The translations under genes were made by a program, and so were the position numbers. Shown here one piece after another: positions 1-9,613 of a stretch of 64,000 nt of DNA (positions are counted from its first letter, which is position 1; each line of letters begins with the position of its first letter). The notes under the pieces are model-generated. The model saw only the letters and a list, made by a program, of their open reading frames with translations, was not told the DNA's origin and searched no databases. The DNA is from Bradyrhizobium sp. CB1650. Its GTDB lineage: Bacteria; Pseudomonadota; Alphaproteobacteria; Rhizobiales; Xanthobacteraceae. Location of the stretch: the NCBI RefSeq assembly GCF_029761915.1, contig NZ_CP121695.1, positions 4,059,501 to 4,123,500 on the forward strand, read 5' to 3'.

Positions 1-1
1 G

Positions 2-685
2 AACTGGCAAGACATGCTCAGGGTTGTCTGCATGGCACTGATGAATGTCATTCCGGTCGTCGCGACGATCTTCGGCGCAGCCTATGCCGTCCAGCCTGCT
101 TACGGCATCGGTTTCGCGAAAGACGTCTATCTGTGGATTCCGGTTCTCGGAAACATGCTGGCGGTGTTCGTCATTCCCTTCGTCGGCAATCTGTCCGACA
201 AGGTCGGTCGCAAGCCTCCGATCATCGTCGGTGCGCTCTGCTCCGGCTTGCTCGCATTCGGCTACCTCTATGCAATCAGCATCAAGAATGTGCCACTGGC
301 GATCCTGTTGTCACTCCTGATGTGGGGTGTCGTCTATCAGGGCTACAACGCGATCTTCCCGAGTTTCTATCCCGAGCTGTTTCCGACACGAACCAGGGTT
401 TCGGCGATGGCCATCTCGCAGAACATTGGAACGACCATCACGGCGCTGCTTCCCGCCCTGTTTGCGACTGTGGCGCCTCCCGGCTCGGCCAACATCCCGC
501 TCACGGTGGGAGCGATCGTCTTCGGCATCACGGTCATTGCAGCCCTCGCAGCCGTCACTGCCAGGGAAACGTACAGGATCGGCATTGACGATCTCGGCGA
601 TCCGAGTGCAGTTCCGATGCCAAGGGCGGACTATGAGCGCAGGCGTGCGGAGACCGCAAACGGGACTGCCATCTCGCCGGCATGA
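2..685 (+). CDS. MFS transporter, MHS (metabolite:H+ symporter) type, C-terminal part
   Basis: The reading frame is already open at the window edge, so the N-terminal half is missing. About 227 residues are visible and carry roughly six hydrophobic segments. The cytoplasmic loop motif NLSDKVGRKPP (about residue 62) and the FPTRTRVSAMAIS motif are typical of the shikimate/proline-betaine-like MHS branch of the major facilitator family, which takes up organic acids with protons. The gene ends 47 bases before a BKACE gene on the same strand, so it may import the substrate of the adjacent catabolic genes. The substrate cannot be read from the sequence. Confidence 0.85.
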   Translation, partial: NWQDMLRVVCMALMNVIPVVATIFGAAYAVQPAYGIGFAKDVYLWIPVLGNMLAVFVIPFVGNLSDKVGRKPPIIVGALCSGLLAFGYLYAISIKNVPLAILLSLLMWGVVYQGYNAIFPSFYPELFPTRTRVSAMAISQNIGTTITALLPALFATVAPPGSANIPLTVGAIVFGITVIAALAAVTARETYRIGIDDLGDPSAVPMPRADYERRRAETANGTAISPA

Positions 686-732
686 TCGCGATCTACGCCC
701 GGCTGTAGAGCGCTGACCCAAGGAGTTGAAAG

Positions 733-1560
733 ATGAACCCTGTTGTTGTTGCCGTCGCGATCACCGGTTCCGTTCCGCGCAAGAAAGACAATCCCGCAGT
801 GCCGATCGTGCCGTCCGAGCAGATCGAGTCGACGCACGAGGCCTTCGAGGCCGGCGCGACCCTCGCGCATATTCACGTTCGAAACGACGACGAAACGCCA
901 TCCTCCGATCCCCGGCGTTTTGCCGAGGTGCAGGAGGGTATCAGGAAGCATTGTCCGGGCATGATCGTTCAGTTCTCGACCGGAGGGCGCGGCCGCGATC
1001 CGTCGGCGCGCGGGTCGGCGCTCTATCTGAAGCCCGACATGGCTTCTCTGTCGACCGGATCGGTGAACTTTCCGACCATTGTCTACGAAAACAGCGCCGC
1101 CCTGGTCGAGCAGCTCGCCACCGGCATGAAGGCAGGCGGCATCCGTCCCGAAATCGAGATCTTCGATCTGTCGCACCTGCATGGCGCCCGCCGCCTGATC
1201 GAGGCGGGACTGATCGACGAGCATCCCCACGTGCAGTTCGTGATGGGCGTCAAGAACGCGATGCCGGCGGACGAGCATGTCCTCGACATTCTTCTGGGGG
1301 AGCTCAAGCGGCTGATGCCGAAATCGACCTGGACCGCGGCAGGGATCGGGCGCCACCAAGCCGAAGTCATGGGTTGGGCGTTGTCGCGGGGAGCCGATGC
1401 GGTTCGCACCGGGCTCGAGGACAATATCAGGATCGACAGGGATCGCCTGGCCGGAAGCAACGCGGAGCTCGTGACCCTCGCTTGCGAGGCGGTCGCGCGC
1501 CACGGTCGCCGCGTCGCCACCCCGGCCGAGGCGCGATCGGCGCTCAGGATTGGAGGGTAG
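733..1560 (+). CDS. beta-keto acid cleavage enzyme (BKACE, DUF849)
   Basis: The 275-residue protein matches the BKACE family, whose founding member Kce cleaves 3-keto-5-aminohexanoate with acetyl-CoA. Family members condense a beta-keto acid with acetyl-CoA to give an acetoacetate moiety and a new CoA ester. The zinc ligands of the family are visible as H46 and H48 in AHIHVRND and a late glutamate in TGLEDN (about residue 229). The start ATG follows a good AAGGAG ribosome site at about 720. The gene lies directly behind the MHS transporter and converges on the minus-strand acid-sugar operon. The exact beta-keto acid is unknown. Confidence 0.85.
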   Translation: MNPVVVAVAITGSVPRKKDNPAVPIVPSEQIESTHEAFEAGATLAHIHVRNDDETPSSDPRRFAEVQEGIRKHCPGMIVQFSTGGRGRDPSARGSALYLKPDMASLSTGSVNFPTIVYENSAALVEQLATGMKAGGIRPEIEIFDLSHLHGARRLIEAGLIDEHPHVQFVMGVKNAMPADEHVLDILLGELKRLMPKSTWTAAGIGRHQAEVMGWALSRGADAVRTGLEDNIRIDRDRLAGSNAELVTLACEAVARHGRRVATPAEARSALRIGG

Positions 1561-1651
1561 GGCGCGCGGCGAGGGTAACGATCAGGTTCGCGGTTCGCCG
1601 CGCGCGAGGCTCGAGGCGCTCCAGTTGCGCATTGTCATGCGTACTGGGCTA

Positions 1652-1683
1652 GAGGCTATGACAGCCGAGGCTGTCATAGCCTC
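1652..1683. terminator. perfect 14-bp hairpin between convergent genes
   Basis: Arms 1652-1665 and 1670-1683 are perfectly complementary with a 4-base loop. The hairpin lies between the end of the + strand BKACE gene and the end of the minus-strand Bug gene (stop at 1687). No long T-run follows on either side, so it may work as a bidirectional terminator or as a 3' end stabiliser. Confidence 0.6.
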
Positions 1684-1686
1684 CAA

Positions 1687-2664
1687 TCAATCGAGCTTGA
1701 TCGCAGCCTTCTCGATCACGCTCTTCCAGCGCGTCGTTTCCGACGCGATGTAGGCAGAGAATTCCTGCGGGTCCTTCGCCACGGCGATGGCGCCGAGTTC
1801 GGCCATCTTTTGCACCGTCTCCGGCTGCTTCATGAACTTGCGGATTTCCTCCGCGAGCTTGTCGACGATCGGCTTCGGCGTGCCGGCCGGCACCAGGAAG
1901 CCGTGCCAGGCCACGGCCTCGAAGCCCGGCAGGAATTCGCTCATCGCGGGGAGCTGCGGATCGAAGGCGGCGCGCTCGGGCGTCGCGGTCGCTAGCATCA
2001 CGAGGTGTCCTTCCTTAGCCTGCGGCAGCAGCAGCGGCACGTTGTCGAAGGCGAGGTCGATCTGTCCGCTGAGCAGATCGGTCAGCATCTGGCTCGATCC
2101 CTTGTAGGGCACGTGAACCATCTGTGTTCCCGTCATTTGCTGGAACAGTTCGCCGGCAAGATGCTGCGAGGTGCCGACGCCGGCCGAGCCGAACGAGACC
2201 TTGTTCGGATTGGCCTTGAGATAGGCGATCAATTCCGGCACCGATTTGACCTTGAGCTTGGCCGGATTGACCACGAGCACGTTGGGCACGACGCTGATCT
2301 GCGCGACCGGTACCAGGTCCTTGTCGGGCCGGTACGACAGCTTCTCGCCATAGAGCGTCGGGTTGATCGACAGCGCCGAGGTGCTGGCAAGGCCGATCGT
2401 CGCGCCGTCGGGCGCCGCGCGCGCCAGCCGCGTCACGCCCAAAATGCTTCCGGCGCCGCCGACATTCTCGACCACGAACGTGCCGCCCCAGGTCTTTTGC
2501 AGGTGAGCTGACACCATCCGCGCGAAGATGTCGGCGGTTCCGCCCGCGGAGAACGGCACGATGACCGAAACCGGCTTGTTCGGATAGTTGTCCTGCGCCT
2601 GCACCGGTGCAATCGTCGTCGTCATCGCGCATAGCGCCGCCGCCAGAAAAGCTCTGCGTTTCAT
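1687..2664 (-). CDS. Bug/TctC-family tripartite tricarboxylate transporter substrate-binding protein
   Basis: The protein has 325 residues and begins with a clear Sec signal peptide (MKRRAFLAAALCAM, cleavage near APVQAQ-DN). The mature start YPNKPVSVIVPFSAGGTAD is the hallmark of Bug-type periplasmic binding proteins, which capture carboxylates. It is the last gene of the minus-strand operon and starts 47 bases behind the iron alcohol dehydrogenase. No TctA/TctB membrane partners are in the window, so it may be an orphan receptor or may use distant subunits. A longer in-frame extension upstream lacks a signal peptide and overlaps the previous gene, so it was rejected. Confidence 0.9.
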   Translation of the reverse strand: MKRRAFLAAALCAMTTTIAPVQAQDNYPNKPVSVIVPFSAGGTADIFARMVSAHLQKTWGGTFVVENVGGAGSILGVTRLARAAPDGATIGLASTSALSINPTLYGEKLSYRPDKDLVPVAQISVVPNVLVVNPAKLKVKSVPELIAYLKANPNKVSFGSAGVGTSQHLAGELFQQMTGTQMVHVPYKGSSQMLTDLLSGQIDLAFDNVPLLLPQAKEGHLVMLATATPERAAFDPQLPAMSEFLPGFEAVAWHGFLVPAGTPKPIVDKLAEEIRKFMKQPETVQKMAELGAIAVAKDPQEFSAYIASETTRWKSVIEKAAIKLD

Positions 2665-2711
2665 AGTCTCTTCCTTGTCTTGATCGTTGGAAAATTTCGC
2701 GCGCGAGCCGT

Positions 2712-3842
2712 TCAGAACGCGGCTTCGTACATGGCAAGTATCTCGTCCTTGCCGAGATCGCGCGGATTGTTGTCGAGCAGGCGGCGAATGGCGTGCGCTT
2801 CGGTTGCCATCGTCGCGAGGCCGTCGCGCGGCACGCCGAGCGCGGAGAGTCGCATCTCGACGCCGAGGTCCGCGCAGTAGCGGTAGGTGGCATCGAAAGC
2901 GGCGCGCGGATCGTCGCTCGCCTCCAGCCCGAGCGCCTTCAGCACCTCGCGCGTCTTGTCGCGCACCGCCGGCATGTTGAAGGCGAGCGTGTGCGGAAAG
3001 ATCAGCGCGCAGGCGAGGCCGTGGGCGATGTGGTGGCGCGTGCCGAGCGGGTAGGCGACCGCGTGCCCGGCCGTGGTATTCACCGGACCGAGACAGAGGC
3101 CGCCATAGAGCGAGGCCAGCGACAGGCCGGCGCGCGCCTCGCGATCCGAACCGTCCACGACGGCGCGGCGCAGATAGCGGCCGACGAGGCGGATGCCTTC
3201 GATGGCATAGAGATCGATGGCCGGATGCGCCTTGCGGCTGGTGAAGGCCTCGACGCAATGCGCCAGCGCATCGACACCGGTCGCCGCGGTGACCTGCGGC
3301 GGGACGGTCATGGTGAGATCGGGATCGACCACGGCGAGATCGGCAAGCATGAACCGGCTTTGCACCGCAAGCTTGTTCTCGGTGGCGGGGTCGGTGACCA
3401 GCGCACGGATGCCGCCCTCGCTGCCGGTGCCCGACGTGGTCGGCACCTGCACCAGGAACACGTCGCGGCCCGCGACCTTGTCGGGACCGACGACATCGAC
3501 GAGCTTCTGCCGGCCGCCTCCGAGCACGGCGACGAGCTTGGCGAGGTCCATGGCGCTGCCGCCGCCGAAGCCGACCACGAGATCAGGGCTGGCCGTCTTC
3601 GCAACGGCAAGCGCCTTCTCGAGGTTCGGAATGTCCGGCTCCGGCTTGACCTCACCGAACACGACCACGTCTCCGGGCAGGCCGAGCAGGTTGATACGCG
3701 CGGCGTTGAAGGCGTCGGCGATGACGAGCGGACGCTTCGCGCCCTTCTCGCGCGCGAACTGCGCCACGCGCGCGACCGTTCCGGAGCCGAATGCGACGGT
3801 CTCGGGCTGAATGAGCTCGATGGGCGAGGCGAGGGTGTTCAT
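2712..3842 (-). CDS. iron-containing alcohol dehydrogenase (group III)
   Basis: The protein has 376 residues. The N-terminal nucleotide domain carries GFGGGSAMDLAK (about 91-102) and the TTSGTGSE motif (135-142). The C-terminal helical domain supplies the metal ligands D191, H195, H260 and H274, seen in GVDALAHCVEA, AGHAVAYPLG and HHIAHGLA. Enzymes of this family interconvert alcohols and aldehydes or reduce maleylacetate with NAD(P)H. It is fifth in the operon, between pdxA and the Bug gene, and probably acts on a short hydroxy or oxo intermediate of the pathway. The substrate is not identifiable. Confidence 0.88.
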   Translation of the reverse strand: MNTLASPIELIQPETVAFGSGTVARVAQFAREKGAKRPLVIADAFNAARINLLGLPGDVVVFGEVKPEPDIPNLEKALAVAKTASPDLVVGFGGGSAMDLAKLVAVLGGGRQKLVDVVGPDKVAGRDVFLVQVPTTSGTGSEGGIRALVTDPATENKLAVQSRFMLADLAVVDPDLTMTVPPQVTAATGVDALAHCVEAFTSRKAHPAIDLYAIEGIRLVGRYLRRAVVDGSDREARAGLSLASLYGGLCLGPVNTTAGHAVAYPLGTRHHIAHGLACALIFPHTLAFNMPAVRDKTREVLKALGLEASDDPRAAFDATYRYCADLGVEMRLSALGVPRDGLATMATEAHAIRRLLDNNPRDLGKDEILAMYEAAF

Positions 3843-3881
3843 GTTGTCTCGTTTTCGAAGTGTGATGTCGGCTTGCTGCGA

Positions 3882-4912
<1,031 letters not shown>

Positions 4913-4916
<4 letters not shown>

Positions 4917-6052
4917 GAGGCGTGTCTCTCGATGAGCAGTTGATTTTCCTGGAGCAGATGTCGCCAGAGGTCCGGGGCGCCGAAGGCGCCCGATTTCGAT
5001 ATCACCTCGACGCCATCCCAGCGTCCGCCTTGCAGCAGCGAGCGAGGCAGGCCGGGGACGATGCGTCCGGTGACCTTGAGCGCGCTCGCGCCGAGCGCGA
5101 GGCAGGCCGCCTTCAGGGTCTCCCCGCCCGCCACGATCAGCGCGCCCGGCGGGTCGAGCGCCGATGTCAGCGAGGTCAGCTCACGTGCGATCCGCTGCGC
5201 CGCTTCGCCGCGGGACAGGCCGGGCGCGAGGTCGAACCGCACCATGGCCACGCGGTCATGCGCCAACTTGCGGCGGACGATGCCGGCATTGTCGGTGTTC
5301 TCGTCCTTCAGCGTCACGACGGCGTGACCGCAGGCGTCGAGCTGCGCTGCCGTCGCTCGCTGATCTGATCCGAACAAGCCCAGCACCGGCGCGCGCAGGG
5401 CCTGCGATGCGACGGCGGAATGGCCGCGCGTGAGGGCGCCGGCAAGGCCGCCGCTGCCGCACCAGAGCACCGGGAAGGGCGCACTTCGGCCGATCGCGAC
5501 CACGCGCTCGAGATCGGCGTCGGTCTCGGCGTCGAAGACATGGATACCTTCCGTCAACGGCGCATCGCGCCGTCCGGTGCGAGCCTCTACGCCCTCCGCG
5601 GCGAGCTGCGCCAGGAGCGTGTCGCCGACGGGCGACCAGCGGCCATCCTGTCCCAGCGCGTATTGCTGGCCGCGCCTCGTTCGCCGACCCTGATAGGTGA
5701 AGGCGGGCGCAACGATGCAGGCTTTCCAGCTCCCAGCCCGCAAGGTTGCGGCGAGTTCGGCCGCCCACGCGCCGCGCAACAGGCTGTCGACCTTCTTGTA
5801 GGCGATCCCGGCGCCGCCGAGCAGCGGCGCGAGCCGCTCAACGACGGCGACGCTGTCGGCAAGGCTGCGCTCCCGGGTTCCGCTGTCGATCGCGAGGCAT
5901 GAGGGCAGGGTGCTTGGCGTCGCCTCGGCCCAGATCACATCGAACGGCCCGCACAGGCCGACGAACTCGGCGGCTGTATCCAGCGCGCCGGTAAGGTCGT
6001 CGGCAAGGAGGCGTAAGGATGTCATGTTGGACGACACGAGCGGTTCCGGCAT
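4913..6052 (-). CDS. four-carbon acid sugar kinase family protein (DUF1537; DtnK/OtnK-like)
   Basis: The protein has 379 residues if the first ATG is used. An internal ATG at 6025 would start it at MTSLRLLADDLTGALDT, which matches family N-termini better. Neither start has a strong ribosome site. The N-terminal domain carries LLADDLTGALDTAAEF for substrate binding. The C-terminal domain carries the nucleotide-site motifs WCGSGGLAGAL and VAGGETLKAACLALGA. Characterised members phosphorylate D-threonate, D-erythronate or 3-oxo-tetronate, and a PdxA2 or aldolase then processes the product. Gene order FAD oxidase-kinase-pdxA2 with tight spacing supports a threonate/erythronate-type pathway. The particular acid is inferred only. 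Confidence 0.85.
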
Positions 6053-6059
6053 CTTCAGT

Positions 6060-7493
6060 CTAACCGTCCGCGAAGATCTTGCCAGGGTTCATGATATCGG
6101 CGGGATCGAGCAGGGCCTTGATCTGCTTCATGAGCCCGATCTCAAACGGATCGGTGACCCGCGCGAGGCGGCCGCGATTGGTGATGCCAATGCCGTGCTC
6201 GGCGCTGATCGCGCCGCCTTGCGCGGCGGTCTCGTCGTCGACGATCTCGTTGATCTCGCGCACCAGCGCCGCGGTCTGCTCGGCGTCCTGGCAGAGGGCG
6301 CGATCGAGGATCGCGACGATGTGGATGTTGCCGTCGCCGATATGGCCGTGCATGACGACGCGGGCATGCGGCACCGCCGCCATGATCCGCCTCTCGACAT
6401 TGCTGGCAAAGGCGGCCTGCCGTTCCAGCGGAACGGCGCTGTCGTGCGACACCACATAACCGCCGCGCTTGTTGCCCTCGGAGACGCTGTGACGTACGGC
6501 CCAGATCGCCCGCGCCTGCGCTTCGCTCGACGCGACGATGGCATCCTGAACCACGCCGTCGTCGAACGCCTGCGCCAGGACGGCTTCCAGCGGTGCATGC
6601 AGGTCGACGCCGGCGAGTGCGTCCGTGAGCTCGATGATGAGATACCAAGGCATGTCGAGCGCGAACGGGATCGTGACGTCGGGCGCGGTCTCCGCGACCA
6701 CCTCGATCTGGCTGCGCGACATGATCTCGAGACTGCCGAGCCGGTCGCCGACGGCACCCCGCAGCCGCTGCATCACCTGCAACGCCTGCTCGACGTCCTG
6801 CAGCTTCAACAGCGCCAGCGCCGAGCTGCGTCGCGGTGCGAACAGTTTCAGCACGGCCGCGGTGATGATGCCGAGGGTGCCTTCCGCGCCGATGAAGAGC
6901 TGCTTGAGATCGTAGCCGGTATTGTCCTTGCGCAGCGCGCGCAGGCCGTTGAACACCCGGCCATCGGGCAGCACGGCCTCGAGTCCGAGCACCAGCTCGC
7001 GAGTCGGGCCATAGCGTAGCACCGCAGTGCCGCCGGCATTGGTCGAAATGTTGCCGCCGATCTGGCAGCTCCCTTCCGCGCCGAGGCTCAAGGGGAAGTA
7101 GCGGTCGGCCGCGGCCGCTGCGGCCTGAATCTCGGCAAGGATGCAGCCGGCTTCGACCGTGATGGAATTGGCGAGCGGGCTGACGTTGCGGATGCGACGC
7201 ATCCGGTCGAGCCTGATGACGATGTTCTGCGGACCGGCATCCGGTGTGGCGGCGCCGCACATGCCGGTATTGCCGCCCTGCGGGACGATGGCGATGCCGC
7301 GCTCGGCGCAAAGTTTCACGACGCTGGCGACTTCCTGCGTCGAGCCCGGCTTGACCACGGCACGGGCCTTGCCGCGATAGCGGCCGCGCCAGTCGACGAC
7401 ATAGGCGTCCTGCTCGTGACCGGGCGCGATGACGTGACGGTCGCCGACCACCGCTGCGAGATCGTCCAGCAGGCGATCGTCGATCACGTCCAT
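6060..7493 (-). CDS. FAD-binding oxidase, D-lactate/glycolate dehydrogenase (GlcD) family
   Basis: The 477-residue protein has the FAD-binding type 4 (PCMH) domain with KPGSTQEVASVVKL, PQGGNTGMCGAA and GGNISTNAGG (about residues 75-160). The C-terminal FAD-oxidase domain has MHGHIGDGNIHI and EHGIGITNRGRL. Family members oxidise 2-hydroxyacids such as D-lactate, D-2-hydroxyglutarate or glycolate, passing electrons to quinone or ETF. Its ATG overlaps the stop of the upstream DapA-like gene by one base (TGATG), and the kinase follows within 8 bases. It probably oxidises a hydroxyacid substrate of this operon to an oxoacid. Confidence 0.88.
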   Translation of the reverse strand: MDVIDDRLLDDLAAVVGDRHVIAPGHEQDAYVVDWRGRYRGKARAVVKPGSTQEVASVVKLCAERGIAIVPQGGNTGMCGAATPDAGPQNIVIRLDRMRRIRNVSPLANSITVEAGCILAEIQAAAAAADRYFPLSLGAEGSCQIGGNISTNAGGTAVLRYGPTRELVLGLEAVLPDGRVFNGLRALRKDNTGYDLKQLFIGAEGTLGIITAAVLKLFAPRRSSALALLKLQDVEQALQVMQRLRGAVGDRLGSLEIMSRSQIEVVAETAPDVTIPFALDMPWYLIIELTDALAGVDLHAPLEAVLAQAFDDGVVQDAIVASSEAQARAIWAVRHSVSEGNKRGGYVVSHDSAVPLERQAAFASNVERRIMAAVPHARVVMHGHIGDGNIHIVAILDRALCQDAEQTAALVREINEIVDDETAAQGGAISAEHGIGITNRGRLARVTDPFEIGLMKQIKALLDPADIMNPGKIFADG

Positions 7494-8398
7494 CAGACGG
7501 CTTCCGGAAGCGCGGTGCCGGCCGCGAGCAGTTTGTCGATATTCTCCTGCGGCAGCGGCAACAGCGGCGGCCGCAACCTGCGCCAGCCATCGCGGCCGGT
7601 TCTCTGGGCGAGCAGCACCTTGAGCGATGCGATTTGCGGGAACAGCGAGGCACGTTCGCGCGCCCTGATGATGCGGTTTTGCGCGGTATCCAACGCCGCA
7701 TCACCGTCGTTGAAATGGCGGAACACATAGGCGAGATCGCGCGCGACCAGGTTTGAGGTTGCCGTGATACAGCCTGCGCCGCCTTTCTTGAGCAGCGGCA
7801 GCAGCAGCGGATCGGCACCGGCGAGCACGGCGAGCCCTTCGAATTTCTCGATCATCGCCGTCATGTTGGCGAAGTCACCCGAGGAATCCTTGATGCCGAC
7901 GAACACCGCCGGATACTGCGCGCGCAGCCGCCCGATCACCGCATGCGAGATCGGCTGATGCGACATCTGCGGAATGTGATAGAGCACGACCTTGAGCCGC
8001 GGATCGGCGATACGCTGCACGATCTCGCTGTAGGATGCATACACGCCGTCGTCGGAAACGTCCTTGTAGTAGAAGGGCGGCAGCATCACGACGGTGCTGA
8101 CCCCGAGCGAAAGCGCGTGACGGGTCAGCTCGATGGTCTCGGTCAGCGCCATGACGCCGGTCCCTGGCAGCAGTTGCGAGGGTGCGATGCCGGCCTTGAT
8201 GGCGCTTTCGAGCAGCGCCCGCCGTTCGATGCCCGAGAAGGAATTGGCCTCGCCGGTGGTGCCGAGCAGCGCGATGCCGTCGCAGCCTTCGTCGAGCAGA
8301 TGGCGGCAATGACCGGCGAAAGCGCCGAGGTCCGGGGTCAGATCCGCATTGAGCGGCGTCAGCGCCGCGCAGAACACGCCTTTGGGATGAAGGTCCAC
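7493..8398 (-). CDS. dihydrodipicolinate synthase/N-acetylneuraminate lyase family aldolase
   Basis: The gene is read from a GTG at 8398, giving 301 residues, because a strong GGAGG site lies 5 bases upstream. Longer in-frame extensions lack a ribosome site. The class I aldolase barrel is shown by LLGTTGEANSF (about 45-55), the tyrosine in VVLYHIPQ and the Schiff-base lysine in VGIKDSSGDF. The family contains lysine-biosynthetic DapA and many catabolic lyases for 2-keto-3-deoxy sugar acids. As first gene of an acid-sugar operon it is probably a catabolic lyase, not DapA. Confidence 0.85.
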   Translation of the reverse strand: MDLHPKGVFCAALTPLNADLTPDLGAFAGHCRHLLDEGCDGIALLGTTGEANSFSGIERRALLESAIKAGIAPSQLLPGTGVMALTETIELTRHALSLGVSTVVMLPPFYYKDVSDDGVYASYSEIVQRIADPRLKVVLYHIPQMSHQPISHAVIGRLRAQYPAVFVGIKDSSGDFANMTAMIEKFEGLAVLAGADPLLLPLLKKGGAGCITATSNLVARDLAYVFRHFNDGDAALDTAQNRIIRARERASLFPQIASLKVLLAQRTGRDGWRRLRPPLLPLPQENIDKLLAAGTALPEAV

Positions 8399-8439
8399 GG
8401 GCTCCTCCGAAGAGCCGCATCCGTGTTGATCGGAATGCG

Positions 8440-8449
8440 AACAATTGTT
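8440..8449. promoter_or_regulatory. 10-bp perfect palindrome downstream of the operon promoter
   Basis: AACAATTGTT is self-complementary. It lies between the predicted start of transcription of the minus-strand operon and its GTG start. This is a plausible binding site for the divergent IclR regulator, but such a short palindrome could arise by chance. Confidence 0.3.
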
Positions 8450-8463
8450 GCTAATTTCCCGTT

Positions 8464-8492
8464 TTGTAGGGCGATCGCCACCTTGCGTCAAG
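8464..8492 (-). promoter_or_regulatory. predicted sigma-70-type promoter of the acid-sugar operon
   Basis: On the minus strand a -35 box CTTGAC (8492-8487) is followed after 17 bases by CTACAA (8469-8464). This closely resembles the alphaproteobacterial housekeeping pattern CTTGAC-N17-CTATAT. It lies about 66 bases upstream of the GTG start of the first operon gene and points away from the IclR gene. Confidence 0.5.
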
Positions 8493-8502
8493 CGAGGGGA
8501 GA

Positions 8503-8520
8503 ATTCCGTTTCGCCGGAAT
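8503..8520. promoter_or_regulatory. candidate IclR-type operator
   Basis: ATTCCG and CGGAAT form perfect 6-bp arms around a 6-base spacer. The site lies just upstream of the predicted -35 of the minus-strand operon and about 90 bases before the IclR gene. IclR-family regulators bind inverted repeats of this size. The assignment rests on position and symmetry only. Confidence 0.35.
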
Positions 8521-8607
8521 CGTCGCGTCTGCTACCAATGCCGGCCCGGAGCACGGAATCTGCCGTGCGCTACCCGGCCGCCGCCCGAACAACGTGAGTT
8601 TGCAGAA

Positions 8608-9405
8608 TTGGCCAAGTCCGCGGCTCCGGCCGACAATCCCAAGAATTTCGTCAATTCGGTGGGTAAGGCCTTTGCGGTCCTCAGGAGCTTCACGCCCGAA
8701 GAGTTCGAGCTGACCATCACCGAAATCGCGGCACGGGCCGGCATGGATCGCGGCACCACGTTCCGCCTGGTGCAGACGCTGGTCAAGCTCGGCTACCTCC
8801 ATGCGATCGAGGAGACGCGTCGCTACCGGCTGAGCCTGGCCTGCCTCGATCTCGGCTACACCGCGCTCTCCGCCGGCAATCTGCGCGGGCAGGCGGAGCC
8901 GCTGCTGCGCGAGCTGGTGCCCGCCTTCGGCGATGCCGCTTCGCTCGGCGTGCTTGATGGCAGCGACGTCGTCTATCTCGCGCGCGTGACCGCAGGGCTC
9001 GACCGGCACAAGATCGATCGCCGGCCCGGCAGCCGGATCAAGGCCTATGCTTCGGCGTTGGGGCATGTGATGCTGGCCGGCCTTCCCAAGGAAGAGCAGA
9101 TCGAGCGTCTGGAGGCCAGCGAACGGATCAAGCTGTCGGAGCGCACCTTGACCGGGTTGAGGCTGCTGCTCGCGCGGTTGGAGCAAGTCCGCAAGCAGGG
9201 CTTTGCGGTCTCGGATGGCGAGAATGCCTATGGCTTGCGGACGATCGCTGCGCCGGTGTTCGACAAAGGCAGGTCGGTGGTCGCGGGCATCAGTTTGACC
9301 GTCGATGCGAATCGTATGGACATCAAATCGTTCGAAAAGACCGGTCTGCCGGAGGTGCTGAAGATCGCGCGCGTGCTGAGCGAAACGGCCCTGAAGAGCA
9401 GTTAG
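8608..9405 (+). CDS. IclR family transcriptional regulator
   Basis: The protein has 265 residues, with an N-terminal winged helix (SVGKAFAVLRSF through RGTTFRLVQTLVKLGYL) and a C-terminal IclR effector domain (RVTAGLDRHKIDRRPGSRIKAYASALG and later motifs). No ATG is available in frame upstream of the HTH. TTG at 8608 gives a sensible N-terminus, with a weak GTGAG ribosome site 9 bases before it. The gene diverges from the acid-sugar operon across a 209-base gap with a promoter and palindromes. It is therefore the likely regulator of that operon. Confidence 0.85.
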   Translation: MAKSAAPADNPKNFVNSVGKAFAVLRSFTPEEFELTITEIAARAGMDRGTTFRLVQTLVKLGYLHAIEETRRYRLSLACLDLGYTALSAGNLRGQAEPLLRELVPAFGDAASLGVLDGSDVVYLARVTAGLDRHKIDRRPGSRIKAYASALGHVMLAGLPKEEQIERLEASERIKLSERTLTGLRLLLARLEQVRKQGFAVSDGENAYGLRTIAAPVFDKGRSVVAGISLTVDANRMDIKSFEKTGLPEVLKIARVLSETALKSS

Positions 9406-9613
9406 AGCGAACCGCCACCCACGGATCGCAAGCCGGCGGCCGATGGTCGCTGTTCGTGGTCTGATCCGCGTCATCGCTATGCGGCTTCGGAATAGACCCG
9501 ATTGCTGCCGTATTGGGTTGACCCCGGCGGTCGATATGTCAAAGAAGGGCGATATTTAAGTGCAAGTGGAAGGCAGCGCCCGTCGGGGAGCTGTCGCGGG
9601 AGCAAGTGCAGAC

